Below, one piece after another: positions 20,148-28,364 of a stretch of DNA of 28,364 nucleotides. The position numbers and the translations under genes were made by a program. How positions within the stretch are numbered: the first letter of the stretch is position 1; the number at the start of each line of letters is the position of its first letter. Below the pieces are notes generated by a model, which saw only the letters and a program-made list of their open reading frames with translations, had not been told where the DNA came from and ran no database searches. The stretch comes from a virus: positions 1 to 28,364 of IMG/VR virus record IMGVR_UViG_3300027734_000252; one strand, 5' to 3'.

Positions 20148-20913
20148 ATTTCCAGTGTACATAATATCAAAAGGCAGATATGAGAAAACTCTAACAGCAG
20201 ATAGATTTGATTCATACGGGGTTCAATATCTTATAGCAGTTGAGCCACAAGAATATGATCTATATTGTAAAAAACTAGGAAAAGATAAAGTATTGAAATT
20301 GCCATTTTCAAATCTTGGTCTAGGTAGTTATCCAGCAAGAAATTTCTGTTGGGAGGATGCTAAATCAAAAGGATATAGTCATCATTGGATTTTTGATGAT
20401 AACATTACAGAATTTAGAAAATGGATTAATCAAAAAAGAGAAATAATAAAAGATTACAATACTGCATTGATCTACGTTGAAAATTATGCGTTAAGAAATA
20501 ATGTAGATGTTTCAGGATTTGAGGAGTACAACTTTTGTGTAACGCCACCTAAAAAGCCATTTAAGAATAATTGCCACGTTTATAGTGCTATGCTAATAAA
20601 AAATAACATTCCGTATCGTTGGAGGTTAAAGTATAACGAAGATGTGGATCTTTGCTTGCAGGTATTGCACAATGGAGGATCAACAGCGAGTTGTGTTTAT
20701 TATATGGCAAATAAGATAAGCACATCAGTAAAGATGAAGGGAGGCAATCAAACTGAACTTTATCAAGGAAATGCTCCAATTAAGAATTTACTAAAAGCAA
20801 AGATGCTCGAATCTGTATGGCCGCAATATGCTAAAACTGTTATAAGATTTAACAGGCATCACCATTTGGTTAATTGGAATGTGTTTAAGAAAACAGCCGT
20901 AAAACAGTCGTAA
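20137..20913 (+). CDS. Putative TET-associated-type (TAGT) glycosyltransferase
   Basis: 258 aa from the ATG at 20137, overlapping the ParB-like gene by 11 nt; an in-frame ATG at 20089 is deeper inside it. The start PVYIISKGRYEKTLTADRF, then IAVEPQEYDLYCK, VLKLPFSNLGLGSYPARNFCWEDA and WIFDDNITEF (Asp87-Asp88, the DxD-like metal/nucleotide-sugar site), and YNEDVDLCLQVL (Glu168, Asp169, Asp171) follow the GT-A layout of the TAGT family linked to TET/JBP-type base hydroxylation in phages. It may glycosylate a hydroxylated base in phage DNA. No hydroxylase or base-hydroxymethylating enzyme is visible in this window. The gene is AT-rich compared with the terminases. The family is recognised by eye. 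Confidence 0.65.
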   Translation: MVNRFPVYIISKGRYEKTLTADRFDSYGVQYLIAVEPQEYDLYCKKLGKDKVLKLPFSNLGLGSYPARNFCWEDAKSKGYSHHWIFDDNITEFRKWINQKREIIKDYNTALIYVENYALRNNVDVSGFEEYNFCVTPPKKPFKNNCHVYSAMLIKNNIPYRWRLKYNEDVDLCLQVLHNGGSTASCVYYMANKISTSVKMKGGNQTELYQGNAPIKNLLKAKMLESVWPQYAKTVIRFNRHHHLVNWNVFKKTAVKQS

Positions 20914-21218
20914 TGAGCAATCCTATACCTAACAGCAAACCATTCAAGAAAGGTCAGTCAGGCAACCCCAACGGCAGACCTCGTAAGCTACCCGAATTGG
21001 ATAAGCTACTTGCCGATGTATTAGGCGAGGAGAAGGACGGCATTACGGCAGGAGAGGCGATCTTGAAAGCACTTAGGGCAAAGGCTACTAAAGGCGATGT
21101 ACGTGCTGCTGAAGTTCTGCTTGATCGAGCATACGGCAAAGCCAAGCAAACCACAGAAACAAACATCACAACCACCGAGCCATTGGTGATCATCCGCACA
21201 GAGCGAAGCAGTGAATGA
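20913..21218 (+). CDS. terS: Putative small terminase subunit (DUF5681-like)
   Basis: 101 aa. The N-terminus KPFKKGQSGNPNGRPRKLPEL is the DUF5681 signature (FKKGQSGNPxGRPR), typical of phage proteins beside large terminases. Helices follow (LDKLLADVLGEEKDGITAGEAILKALRAKATKGDVRAAEVLLDRAYGKAKQ) that suit an oligomerising small subunit which recognises phage DNA for packaging. The TAATG and ATGA overlaps couple it between glycosyltransferase and large terminase. Confidence 0.75.
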   Translation: MSNPIPNSKPFKKGQSGNPNGRPRKLPELDKLLADVLGEEKDGITAGEAILKALRAKATKGDVRAAEVLLDRAYGKAKQTTETNITTTEPLVIIRTERSSE

Positions 21219-22492
21219 GTTACCGACTAACCGAAACGCAGACAGTAGCCTTTGATCAAGCCATCAATGGCGAGTACAGAGTTATTGTGTTCGGGGGCGG
21301 TATACGTGGTGGTAAAACAGTTTGGCTTCTTGTTTCACTTTCATTCCTTGCTCTTAATTATTCAGGCAGTCGGTGGGTAATCATCCGCAAAAGTTTGGCT
21401 GACTTAAAGCGAACTACCTTTGTAAGTTTTACAGCATTGATTAATGATGGATTAAATGCCTACATCAAAAGTTGGAATCGAGATACCAACGTAGTAACAT
21501 TTAACAACGGGAGCGAGTTGATCTTTATGGCTGAAAGCTATGATGATGACAAAGAACTCAATCGATTTAGGGGCTTGGAAGTTAATGGTGCAGGCTTGGA
21601 TGAGGTTAACGAACTGCAAGAACCAACATTCTACAAGGTGCAGGAACGAATCGGCAGTTGGAATAAGGCACAAGGCAAGCCACCAATCGTTTGCTTGGCT
21701 ACTTGCAATCCATCTAATAATTGGGTTAAGACAATCATCTACGAGAAGTATCGCAGCAACACCTTGCCAGACCGATGGAGTTACATTCCATCGAAGATCA
21801 CTGACAATCCATACATCCCTATCGAGTACCTTGAATCGCTTAAGGAACTACCTCCGATCCAATACCAAAGATTCGTTGAGGGCGATTGGGATATTGCTGA
21901 TGATGTTGCCAACCCGTTCTTGTATGAGTGGAACGATGATAGGCACATAGACGACAGCATTGCACTCAACCCTAACTTGCCAGTGTTCGTGTCAGTCGAC
22001 TTCAACATCAACCCTCTTTGTGCTTTAGTCATTCAGCAAGTTGGCAGGGGTGCGATAGTGGTGGATGAGATCAAGATCGACAAGGGCAGCGTGGATGCGT
22101 TCTGTGATGCAGTGGAAGCGTTAAGTATTCCGATGGGCTTGATCAGGATCACAGGCGATGCAATGGGCAAAGGTGGCACAGTGCAGCAGCGAGATAACTC
22201 ATCAGCCTACACTCAGATAAAACGTAGGTTGAGGTTATCAGATAGTCAGTTTATGATACCTGCCAACCCTACCCACTACAACAGCAGGATCGATTGCAAC
22301 GCAGCACTCAGAAGATTAGACATTCGTGCCAACTCCAAGCGGTGCAAGGGCTTTGTGTTCGATGCCAAGCAAGTGCAATGCGATGCCAATGGTGGCATCA
22401 TAAAAAGCAATCGTAAAAACATCGCAGAGCGAGCCGACTTTTTAGATTGTTTTCGTTACTTTGTAAACGCAATCTTAAAGAGATACTTATGA
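21215..22492 (+). CDS. terL: Terminase large subunit
   Basis: 425 aa, full length. ATPase: Walker A GGGIRGGKT (27-35), Walker B GAGLDEVNE (125-133, Asp129/Glu130), coupling motif ATCNPS (162-167). Nuclease (RNase H-like): Asp262 (VSVDFN), Asp315 (TGDAMG) and Asp408/Asp411 (ERADFLDCFRYF). It drives DNA into the prohead and cuts concatemers. Coupled to the small subunit by ATGA and to the next gene by ATGA. The packaging strategy cannot be read from the sequence alone. Confidence 0.95.
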   Translation: MSYRLTETQTVAFDQAINGEYRVIVFGGGIRGGKTVWLLVSLSFLALNYSGSRWVIIRKSLADLKRTTFVSFTALINDGLNAYIKSWNRDTNVVTFNNGSELIFMAESYDDDKELNRFRGLEVNGAGLDEVNELQEPTFYKVQERIGSWNKAQGKPPIVCLATCNPSNNWVKTIIYEKYRSNTLPDRWSYIPSKITDNPYIPIEYLESLKELPPIQYQRFVEGDWDIADDVANPFLYEWNDDRHIDDSIALNPNLPVFVSVDFNINPLCALVIQQVGRGAIVVDEIKIDKGSVDAFCDAVEALSIPMGLIRITGDAMGKGGTVQQRDNSSAYTQIKRRLRLSDSQFMIPANPTHYNSRIDCNAALRRLDIRANSKRCKGFVFDAKQVQCDANGGIIKSNRKNIAERADFLDCFRYFVNAILKRYL

Positions 22493-22839
22493 GCGTATGT
22501 TCAACTTGCTTTGATTCAGGCATCACAGTTGACTACTGTAACGAGGGCATCACCTTCGGAGTAGTTCCTGCTGGTTCTAACTATGTGGTCGACATTAAGC
22601 ATAACGCAACGGGCAAGATTCAGACCTTCTACGGCAGCGAATCAGATGCCGATGGAATGATAGTCATTGTCGGAGCGAAGATCGATCCACTGCAAGGTTA
22701 TACGATCAGCCTGAGAGGTTGTGATGTGTTTACTATCTGCGAGGTTGAATACACTTGCATTAGCTTCTCGGTAGTAAACAGCAATGCCGATGCTGAAGAT
22801 GTTGGAGTTATTAACCTATTAGACTGCATCGAATGTTAA
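22489..22839 (+). CDS. Small Cys-rich virion-type protein
   Basis: 116 aa from the ATG at 22489 (ATGA overlap with the terminase gene). Beta-rich with eight Cys: SVCSTCFDSGITVDYCNEGITFG at the start, GYTISLRGCDVFTICEVEYTC in the middle and NLLDCIEC at the end. The strand pattern resembles small structural proteins of Bacteroidota phages. No enzyme motif. A tail or neck role is suggested by position before the chaperone and tape-measure genes. Confidence 0.5.
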   Translation: MSVCSTCFDSGITVDYCNEGITFGVVPAGSNYVVDIKHNATGKIQTFYGSESDADGMIVIVGAKIDPLQGYTISLRGCDVFTICEVEYTCISFSVVNSNADAEDVGVINLLDCIEC

Positions 22840-23042
22840 AGAAGATCAAGATGATCCTTAACGGCTGGATGCTGTGGTGCTTCGATACTAAGGAAAGCAG
22901 AAAGCTATCAGAAAAGCGGATGAAGGAGTGCTTAGTTTGCCCATATCATCAGAAGCTAACCAATACTTGCAAAGAGTGCGGATGCTTCCTGCCTGCCAAG
23001 ACAAGAGTGCCTGATGCCGAATGTCCAGTGCTAAGATGGTAG
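22833..23042 (+). CDS. Small zinc-ribbon-like protein
   Basis: 69 aa. Five Cys in the second half: CLVCPYHQ, TCKECGCFLPAKTRVPDAECP, ending LRW. This C-x2-C ... C-x2-C-x-C ... K(T)R ... CP layout is a compact zinc-ribbon seen in small Bacteroidota phage proteins near tail genes. The first 33 residues are basic and helical (LKKIKMILNGWMLWCFDTKES). Zinc binding is inferred from the Cys spacing; function unknown. Confidence 0.65.
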   Translation: MLKKIKMILNGWMLWCFDTKESRKLSEKRMKECLVCPYHQKLTNTCKECGCFLPAKTRVPDAECPVLRW

Positions 23043-23296
23043 ATGAGATGACGGGCTTCATCATCGTTCAGGCTTATTTTCATAATAACGAGATCGATGA
23101 GGTTCTGCGTGTCAATGGCAAGTTAGCCGATACGATTGTCAATGTTGATTTTATCAGCCATTGCTTTCAGGAGGAGGATGATTCAGGAGCGATATTGATT
23201 CTAAAAGATAATTCAGAGATCAAAACAAATAATTCACTTGATGAGATTATTCAAAGGATTCGCAGGTCGACTGCAATCAATATTTTTGCACAGTAA
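23036..23296 (+). CDS. Hypothetical protein before the chaperone genes
   Basis: 86 aa from the ATG at 23036, overlapping the previous stop by 7 nt; ATG 23021 would add five residues. Beta-rich (GFIIVQAYFHNNEIDEVLRVNGKLADTIVNVDFI; SGAILILKDNSEIKTNNSLDEII) with a short C-terminal helix. It looks like a small virion or chaperone-type fold. No family recognised. It overlaps the next gene for 56 nt if that starts at 23241. Confidence 0.5.
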   Translation: MVDEMTGFIIVQAYFHNNEIDEVLRVNGKLADTIVNVDFISHCFQEEDDSGAILILKDNSEIKTNNSLDEIIQRIRRSTAINIFAQ

Positions 23297-23888
23297 CAAT
23301 AACAAGTCAACATACAACTTGGTTGAGGTATTTAAGAAAGGGCAGCACACCTACTACCGATTCCCAAAAGAAGTGAATATGCCATTAGAGAGGTTCGCAA
23401 TGTCGATGAGCCTAATGGAAAGGTTGAGCAGTGGGTTAAGTGGTGGCGAGATGGATAAGATCCTCAACGAAATGGAGAAGGCACTATCAGCAGGCTTGGC
23501 TAACCCTAAGACGGCAGCATTGATGGGAGCATACATTCACGTTATTAGAGAACGGCAGAACACTGTGATACATCGGGATCTGTTGTTAAACATCGCAGCG
23601 ACTTGGATCATTAGATCAGATGAGAATCCTGCCGAGATCAACCCCGACATCCATCAACAGAAACTAACCTTGTTTGAGGAATTGAGCAATGGAGGGGCGC
23701 ACGATTTTTTTTACAATCTGGGTATCGAGCCGCTGATGCCCTTATTCAATATTTCAGCGGACGAATTTCAAACGCTCTGGGAGTACAACACGCACGAAGT
23801 TCGCAAACTACAAGAGGCATTACGCCAACTGAGTTCTCACCGCAAAGCAGGGCTAAGAGAACAACCGACATCTTTAGGGAGCAAGTGA
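23241..23888 (+). CDS. Putative tail assembly chaperone (G-like)
   Basis: 215 aa with the ATG at 23241; TTG 23286 just before NNNKSTYNLVEVFKKG is a credible alternative that removes most of the overlap with the previous gene. The N-terminus (TYNLVEVFKKGQHTYYRFPKEVNMPLERFAMSMSLMERLSSG) is followed by long helices (EMDKILNEMEKALSAG) and a C-terminal half that is helical and acidic. It lies directly before a small -1-frame gene and the tape measure, the place of G/GT chaperones. A -1 frame is open for over 170 nt ahead of the stop, so a fused form is possible. Confidence 0.6.
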   Translation: MRLFKGFAGRLQSIFLHSNNNKSTYNLVEVFKKGQHTYYRFPKEVNMPLERFAMSMSLMERLSSGLSGGEMDKILNEMEKALSAGLANPKTAALMGAYIHVIRERQNTVIHRDLLLNIAATWIIRSDENPAEINPDIHQQKLTLFEELSNGGAHDFFYNLGIEPLMPLFNISADEFQTLWEYNTHEVRKLQEALRQLSSHRKAGLREQPTSLGSK

Positions 23889-24007
23889 TGGCATTGGCGG
23901 GCGGATCAATCTCCGAGTTCAATGAGTTAATGAGATCGGATGTGTTAACTTATTTGCTTAAATTTGAGGCTCAAATAAAGGCTCAAAACAATGGCAGCAA
24001 AGGTTGA
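23888..24007 (+). CDS. Small T-like chaperone partner (-1 frame)
   Basis: 39 aa: MALAGGSISEFNELMRSDVL then TYLLKFEAQIKAQNNGSKG, in the -1 frame relative to the chaperone gene, starting in TGATG and overlapping the tape-measure start by 17 nt. The -1 frame upstream also reads protein-like (AKRTTDIFREQV) into this sequence, so it may normally be made as a frameshift extension of the previous protein, as in the lambda G/GT pair. No clear slippery heptamer is present just upstream, so coupled re-initiation is equally possible. Confidence 0.55.
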   Translation: MALAGGSISEFNELMRSDVLTYLLKFEAQIKAQNNGSKG

Positions 24008-26522
24008 AATCATATACGAAGCTGAGGCAACGAGCCTGAAGGCAACAGTTAATGAAGTTAATAAAGCCAACGATGCTGTTGTTGCATCAGCGCAGGAGAG
24101 TTCAAAGAAGGTAGCCGATACCTACAAGAGTGCAGGCAAAAGTATTGCAGCAGCATTCTCAGGGAGCGAAGTTAAGAAAGCACTTGCCGACCAGAACAAA
24201 GCATTTGATGATCTAAATAAGAAAGGCGTACCACTAACAAGAGTATTGCGTGGATTGCGTAATGACCTCAACGCACTTGAAGCAGCGGGCAAGGGTGGCA
24301 CTGAAGAGTTTAAGAAGTTGATTCTCGAAGCAGCAAGGCTCGAAGATCAGATCGGAGATACCAGAGCGAGGGTGTCTAACCTTGCATCAGATACATTCAA
24401 GTTTGATGCAGCAGTTCAAGCCACGCAAGGTCTTGCTGCTGGCTTTGAGATAGCACAAGGGGCAGCAGCATTGTTCGGCAGTGAATCAGAGGAGTTACAA
24501 AAGAACTTACTTAAAGTTCAAGCAGCCACAGCCATCGCCAACGGTGTGCAGCAGATCTCTAACCTACTACTTGAAGAAAGTAAGATTAAGACTCTTGTAT
24601 TGACTAACGCACAGGCTGCCTATGGTTTAGTGGTTGGAACAACAACGGGTGCGTTAAAGGTCTTTAGATTGGCATTAGCAGCCACAGGGATCGGCTTGTT
24701 GGTTATCGGAGTGATAGCATTGATTCAGAACTTCGATAAAGTTAAGAAGGTACTGTCAAACGCAATCCCAGGATTTAAGCAAGTAAGCGATGCAATCGGC
24801 AGTGTGATCGATACCATCAAAGAATTTGTTGGAGCATCAGATGAAGCGGATAAGGCTGCTGCATCTTTTGAATCTGCTGCCAAGAGTCAAACAGCAGCAG
24901 CCGATGCAGTTGTTAAAAGAATTGAAAGGCAGATAGATATTGAGAAGGCAGCAGGACGTAACACCATTGCCTTAGAGATCCAAAAGGAGCAAGCAATTAT
25001 TGATTCAAACAGAAAAATAATTGCTGACTATGTGAAGAAGGCAGGAACAATAAGCACATTAAGCAAAGAAGAAGTTGATAATGCTAAAGCAGTAAATGCT
25101 GCTGCACTTGATGCCGTAAAAGATTCCAGCGCAAAGATCCAAGTTATTAGAAACAATGCACAACGTGAGTCAACTGAGAAAGCATTAGAGGCAACAAAGA
25201 AACAAGCAGAGGCTCAAAAGAAAGCAGCCGAAGATGTGGCAAAGGCACGTGAGAACTTAGCAAAGCAAGAACTTGAAATCTTCCAAGAGCAACTCGATGA
25301 GCGTGAGAAGGTTTTGAATGAAAGCAACAACAAGATCGCAGAACTTCAAAAGACATTTGATGATGCAAGGTTCGCTGGCAATCTGATCGAAGAACAGAAG
25401 CTATCGGATTCCATCGCCGCAATTAAAGAAAATGCAATTAAGCAGATTGCCGTTATAGATCAGAAGGCTCTTGATGATGCTGCTGCAAAGAAAAAGGAAG
25501 CAGAAGAAAAAGCCACGCAGGCTGCTGAGAAAGCAGCAGAAGAACGCAGCAAGCTAATCCTCGCTGGCTTAGACGATGAGATCAATATCATAAAGACCTT
25601 AGAGATTATTGAAGGAAGTTCACTTGAACGCAGAATCAAGTTGATTGAGTTAGAGGCTAAGAAAAGAGTTGAGGAAGCGCAAGGCAGTGCTACTGCCATT
25701 AAGTTGATCAATGCAGAAACCGAAGCAGCAATTAGAGAAGAACGCAGAAAGACAACTCAGCAGACTATTGATGATGCTCTTGAGATAGCCGATCAAACTG
25801 TTGCGGTGATTAACACTATTCTTGACTTACAGAAGCAAGCATCAGAGAACAGAATTAATGATATTACTGCAACCAAGAATGTAGAGATTGAGGCAATCAA
25901 TCAGACATTAGATACTGAAAGAGATAAGCAAAAGCAAAGAGAGGCAGCAGAACTAAGGGCAAGCAAAAGGATCAACGAAGAAAAGACTAAGCAAGCCAAG
26001 CGAGATAAGGCGCAGGCATTGTTTCAGGCTGGTATTGACTTGGCAGTGTCAATCTTAAAGACGGGGGCGCAACTTGGTTATCCTGCTGCGATTCCTTTTC
26101 AAGTGGTTGCTGGTATTGTCGGGGCAGTTCAAATTGCTGCCATCGCATCAAAGCCAATCCCTAAGTTCAAAAAGGGTGGTATAGTTGGAGGGCAAAGCCA
26201 CGAAGCAGGCGGCACAATGATCGAAGCAGAGAAGGGCGAGTTCGTAGTTAACCGATCATCAGTGGCTCGCCATCGAGATGCACTTGATGCAATGAACCGA
26301 TCATCAGCAGCATTCAAGAAGTATGTTGATGAAAGATATGTGCGCCCTGCATTGATGGACTTTGCTGCCAAGAACAGAGGCGCAAATGTAACTGTTAACG
26401 CATCGCTCAACAGCAAGTCGATGGAGCGTGAGATCAAAGGGCTACGGAAGGATTTGAAAGGCAAACCAACAGTGGTAAACATTAACTCATCAGATTCAAG
26501 ATACGAATGGCAAAGGAATTAA
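23991..26522 (+). CDS. Tape measure protein
   Basis: 843 aa, mostly helical with Ala/Lys/Glu-rich coiled coils (about 10-130 and 290-680), a hydrophobic membrane-like segment at about 225-250 (ALAATGIGLLVIGVIALI) and a second hydrophobic stretch at about 680-720. The C-terminus has KFKKGGIVGGQSHEAGGTMI followed by AEKGEFVVNRSSVARHRDAL (about 725-765), a block typical of Bacteroidota phage tape measures. It sets tail length and takes part in DNA entry; at the usual 1.5 angstrom per residue, 843 aa predicts a tail of about 125 nm. No lytic transglycosylase or peptidase domain is seen. It overlaps the next gene by 16 nt. Confidence 0.92.
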   Translation: MAAKVEIIYEAEATSLKATVNEVNKANDAVVASAQESSKKVADTYKSAGKSIAAAFSGSEVKKALADQNKAFDDLNKKGVPLTRVLRGLRNDLNALEAAGKGGTEEFKKLILEAARLEDQIGDTRARVSNLASDTFKFDAAVQATQGLAAGFEIAQGAAALFGSESEELQKNLLKVQAATAIANGVQQISNLLLEESKIKTLVLTNAQAAYGLVVGTTTGALKVFRLALAATGIGLLVIGVIALIQNFDKVKKVLSNAIPGFKQVSDAIGSVIDTIKEFVGASDEADKAAASFESAAKSQTAAADAVVKRIERQIDIEKAAGRNTIALEIQKEQAIIDSNRKIIADYVKKAGTISTLSKEEVDNAKAVNAAALDAVKDSSAKIQVIRNNAQRESTEKALEATKKQAEAQKKAAEDVAKARENLAKQELEIFQEQLDEREKVLNESNNKIAELQKTFDDARFAGNLIEEQKLSDSIAAIKENAIKQIAVIDQKALDDAAAKKKEAEEKATQAAEKAAEERSKLILAGLDDEINIIKTLEIIEGSSLERRIKLIELEAKKRVEEAQGSATAIKLINAETEAAIREERRKTTQQTIDDALEIADQTVAVINTILDLQKQASENRINDITATKNVEIEAINQTLDTERDKQKQREAAELRASKRINEEKTKQAKRDKAQALFQAGIDLAVSILKTGAQLGYPAAIPFQVVAGIVGAVQIAAIASKPIPKFKKGGIVGGQSHEAGGTMIEAEKGEFVVNRSSVARHRDALDAMNRSSAAFKKYVDERYVRPALMDFAAKNRGANVTVNASLNSKSMEREIKGLRKDLKGKPTVVNINSSDSRYEWQRN

Positions 26523-28364
26523 AGTTCTTACTTGATGGGCTTGATAGAGGTCAGCCATTGAATGCAGATGATTTCGGCTTCAAGATAAACGAGGACACCA
26601 ACCTTAACGCAAGGCTTGTGTCGTTTGACAATGACTTGAATTTTGATGGATCAGTTTATTCCTATCTGTTTGATCTATTTGTCGAAGGCACTTGCACGCT
26701 GGTTAAGGTCAAGGTTCTTTACACTTGCTCAACGGGATTGCAGCCGTTGGTTGATGGATGGTTTATATTATCTGAGTGCGTATTCGATCTTGACAAGTGC
26801 AGGGTAACAACCAAGTTGTATGATGAAACATTCAGCACCAAGATTAACAACAACAAATCAATCCCATTCAGCACAGCATCAGCCAAGACTAAAAACCTTT
26901 TCGACATTACACCTCCGACTCCCAAAGAGATTGAAATGTTTAATCCACCAACAGGAGTGTATGGGGTTGAGAATCCAAAGGGCATAACTGTATTTCAAGC
27001 CTTCCAGCATTTAGTTGGTTGTATGACTGACAACTTAGTTGATTTTGCTTCTGACTTTTATACAGTACCACCAGCACCATCGGAAACGGTAATGATTACA
27101 AACGGGCGTGCTATCTTTAATCGGGATGACACCGAAACGCTTTTAACATTTGAGCAGTTGTTTGTTGCACTTAGCAAAAAGACAAGGTTAGGCTTAGGAT
27201 TTGAAAAGCAAGCTAATGGCAGACCATTGCTTAGAATCGAAACAGCCGAATACTTTTTCCAATCGACTAATTCAGCAAGTCTTATTGATCAACCAAACAT
27301 TAAGATGTCAGTTGATACTACGACATTGTATTCATCAATCATATTTGGCAACGCTCCCTATCTTGAGCAGTTTGAATGCAATAGAGGCGAAACAGCCTGC
27401 ACGTTTTTACAAGTTCCATTCAGAGGCTTTAGAGATGAAACCTTTGGAATGTTAGGCACTTGCAATAATTCAACCCAATTAGATTTACAGAGCAATGAAG
27501 TGGTATTCGATACCAATGTAATTGAGGACATCTACCGATTTAATTCGGATCAGTTTATGATCAATCCTGTGGTGATTTATAGCAACGTGATTCCCACTAT
27601 TGGATCAGATAGGTATCAGGCAAAGCAAGGCGATCCGCTTTTAATAGGTCAGACAGTTTACAATGCAGAGTTTACCAACGAGCAAGTAAGTGCTAATTGG
27701 TTGGGTGGTTATCCTAACAGCCTTGTTGAATACATTGGGGGCTTTGATCCATTGGACACTGACTTTGATTATAAGATGGATGCTTCACCAACTCAATCTT
27801 GGGAGTATGATGAAGTGGCTGCAAGTTATTTTGATTGGACTGGTGATTACATTGTATTTGGAACTGCTGTAAATGCTAATACGGCTTTCGTAAATGGCAG
27901 ATCTTATGTTGCTCCTTATGCTGGAGTTTATAGCTTTTCATTTACCGCAGTGTTGGCTGATATATTAGCAACAGGCAGGCGAAGCATTGTTCCTGTATTG
28001 AGAGTGTTTAATGCACAAGGTGATTTATACCAAAGTTTTGAAGGTTCTGGCGTTAGTGATTTTAACATCAACCCTATTTACGTTTTTATGAATGCAACCT
28101 TTGCTTTGAATCAAGGCGATCAGGTAAGATGCGATTTAATTGGACGGCAGCAAACGGCAGGAGGATTATTGAATCAGGTAATACTTGACACGCTTAACAT
28201 CGATGGAGTGGATCGTTTTACTGAATTTGCAGGAATCGGTGTGCCTTTCGAGCCTTCAATATTGCAGCCTGTTGATACTGATACGATCAGGAATGTGCTT
28301 TACACTTTCGAGCGACCATTATCAATGAATGAGATCACATCGATCATCAACCAAACATCATCAC
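26507..28364 (+). CDS. Tail-tip/baseplate protein, cut by window end
   Basis: Open from the ATG at 26507 to the window edge (619 codons seen, no stop). The start is MAKELKFLLDGLDRGQPLNA, within the last codons of the tape measure. The first 190 residues (EDTNLNARLVSFDNDLNFDG ... YSYLFDLF ... CTLVKVKVLYTC ... WFILSECVFDLDKCRVTTKLYDE) look like a distal-tail/baseplate domain. A later part (about 440-560) is beta-rich and contains a TNF/C1q-like strand region (YVAPYAGVYSFSFTAVLA). Position after the tape measure supports a tail-tip hub. No protease or glycosidase motif is seen in the part present. Confidence 0.7.
   Translation, partial: MAKELKFLLDGLDRGQPLNADDFGFKINEDTNLNARLVSFDNDLNFDGSVYSYLFDLFVEGTCTLVKVKVLYTCSTGLQPLVDGWFILSECVFDLDKCRVTTKLYDETFSTKINNNKSIPFSTASAKTKNLFDITPPTPKEIEMFNPPTGVYGVENPKGITVFQAFQHLVGCMTDNLVDFASDFYTVPPAPSETVMITNGRAIFNRDDTETLLTFEQLFVALSKKTRLGLGFEKQANGRPLLRIETAEYFFQSTNSASLIDQPNIKMSVDTTTLYSSIIFGNAPYLEQFECNRGETACTFLQVPFRGFRDETFGMLGTCNNSTQLDLQSNEVVFDTNVIEDIYRFNSDQFMINPVVIYSNVIPTIGSDRYQAKQGDPLLIGQTVYNAEFTNEQVSANWLGGYPNSLVEYIGGFDPLDTDFDYKMDASPTQSWEYDEVAASYFDWTGDYIVFGTAVNANTAFVNGRSYVAPYAGVYSFSFTAVLADILATGRRSIVPVLRVFNAQGDLYQSFEGSGVSDFNINPIYVFMNATFALNQGDQVRCDLIGRQQTAGGLLNQVILDTLNIDGVDRFTEFAGIGVPFEPSILQPVDTDTIRNVLYTFERPLSMNEITSIINQTSS

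Noticed and set aside
23281-23288. TATTTTTG as a promoter for the chaperone gene.
   Set aside because: No TTG at 16-21 nt upstream, inside coding sequence, and no ATG close behind it.
23703-23712. Run of eight T in the chaperone gene as the -1 slip site.
   Set aside because: The 0 frame after it reads as normal protein for about 58 codons, while the early -1 frame reads poorly, so a productive shift here is unlikely; the run may be incidental.

Overview
The window is a 28.4 kb piece of a tailed, siphovirus-like double-stranded DNA phage that most likely infects a member of the Bacteroidota. All credible genes lie on the + strand and are tightly packed, with ATGA, TAATG or TGATG overlaps at most junctions. 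Three things point to the host group. Promoters of the Bacteroidota type (TTG, 17-21 nt, TAnnTTTG) recur in the gaps. Shine-Dalgarno sites are almost absent. Several protein families (DUF6291-type initiator, 'GLYIDDL' virion protein, TAVxWL small proteins) are ones I associate with Bacteroidota phages. No integrase or lysogeny repressor is visible. Portal and head protease are missing, so the genome continues beyond the window.

Layout: 1-4065 head and neck (scaffold-like protein, major capsid protein in its own transcription unit, a second virion protein, a neck/tail-completion candidate). 4062-7781 long tail fibre and small fibre-associated proteins. 7781-8877 lysis (GH24 lysozyme, holin-like protein, membrane protein). 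8905-10342 a PAS-like/HisKA phosphoacceptor protein without a kinase ATPase domain, a small protein and a spanin-like membrane protein. 10420-11326 small early-type genes behind a strong promoter. 11352-14658 DNA metabolism (SSB-like protein, Gp157/DUF1351-like protein, HTH protein, RecB/Cas4-type exonuclease, second HTH protein, VRR-NUC nuclease). 14658-15544 an AT-rich unknown gene plus a lipoprotein, resembling moron cargo. 15550-15680 a structured RNA leader. 15682-17260 replication initiator-like protein and partner. 17268-19395 small accessory genes. 19414-22492 ParB-like protein, putative TET-associated (TAGT-type) glycosyltransferase, small and large terminase. 22489-28364 tail genes: small proteins, chaperone-like pair, tape measure, and a tail-tip protein cut by the window end.

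The most interesting points are: (i) a textbook-like -1 frameshift site (AAACCCG, 5-nt spacer, 9-bp stem) at the capsid gene stop, predicting a capsid protein with a 27-residue extension; (ii) a promoter-driven RNA at 15558-15678 with a 17-bp terminator-like stem whose loop can pair with the RNA's 5' part; (iii) two near-identical promoter-plus-leader cassettes and a CCTATTCAA motif exactly 3 nt before three start codons; (iv) promoters so close to ATG that leaderless mRNAs are expected; (v) the orphan histidine phosphoacceptor; and (vi) the AT-rich glycosyltransferase beside the ParB-like gene, suggesting modified phage DNA. Family assignments come from reading motifs by eye, not from database searches.
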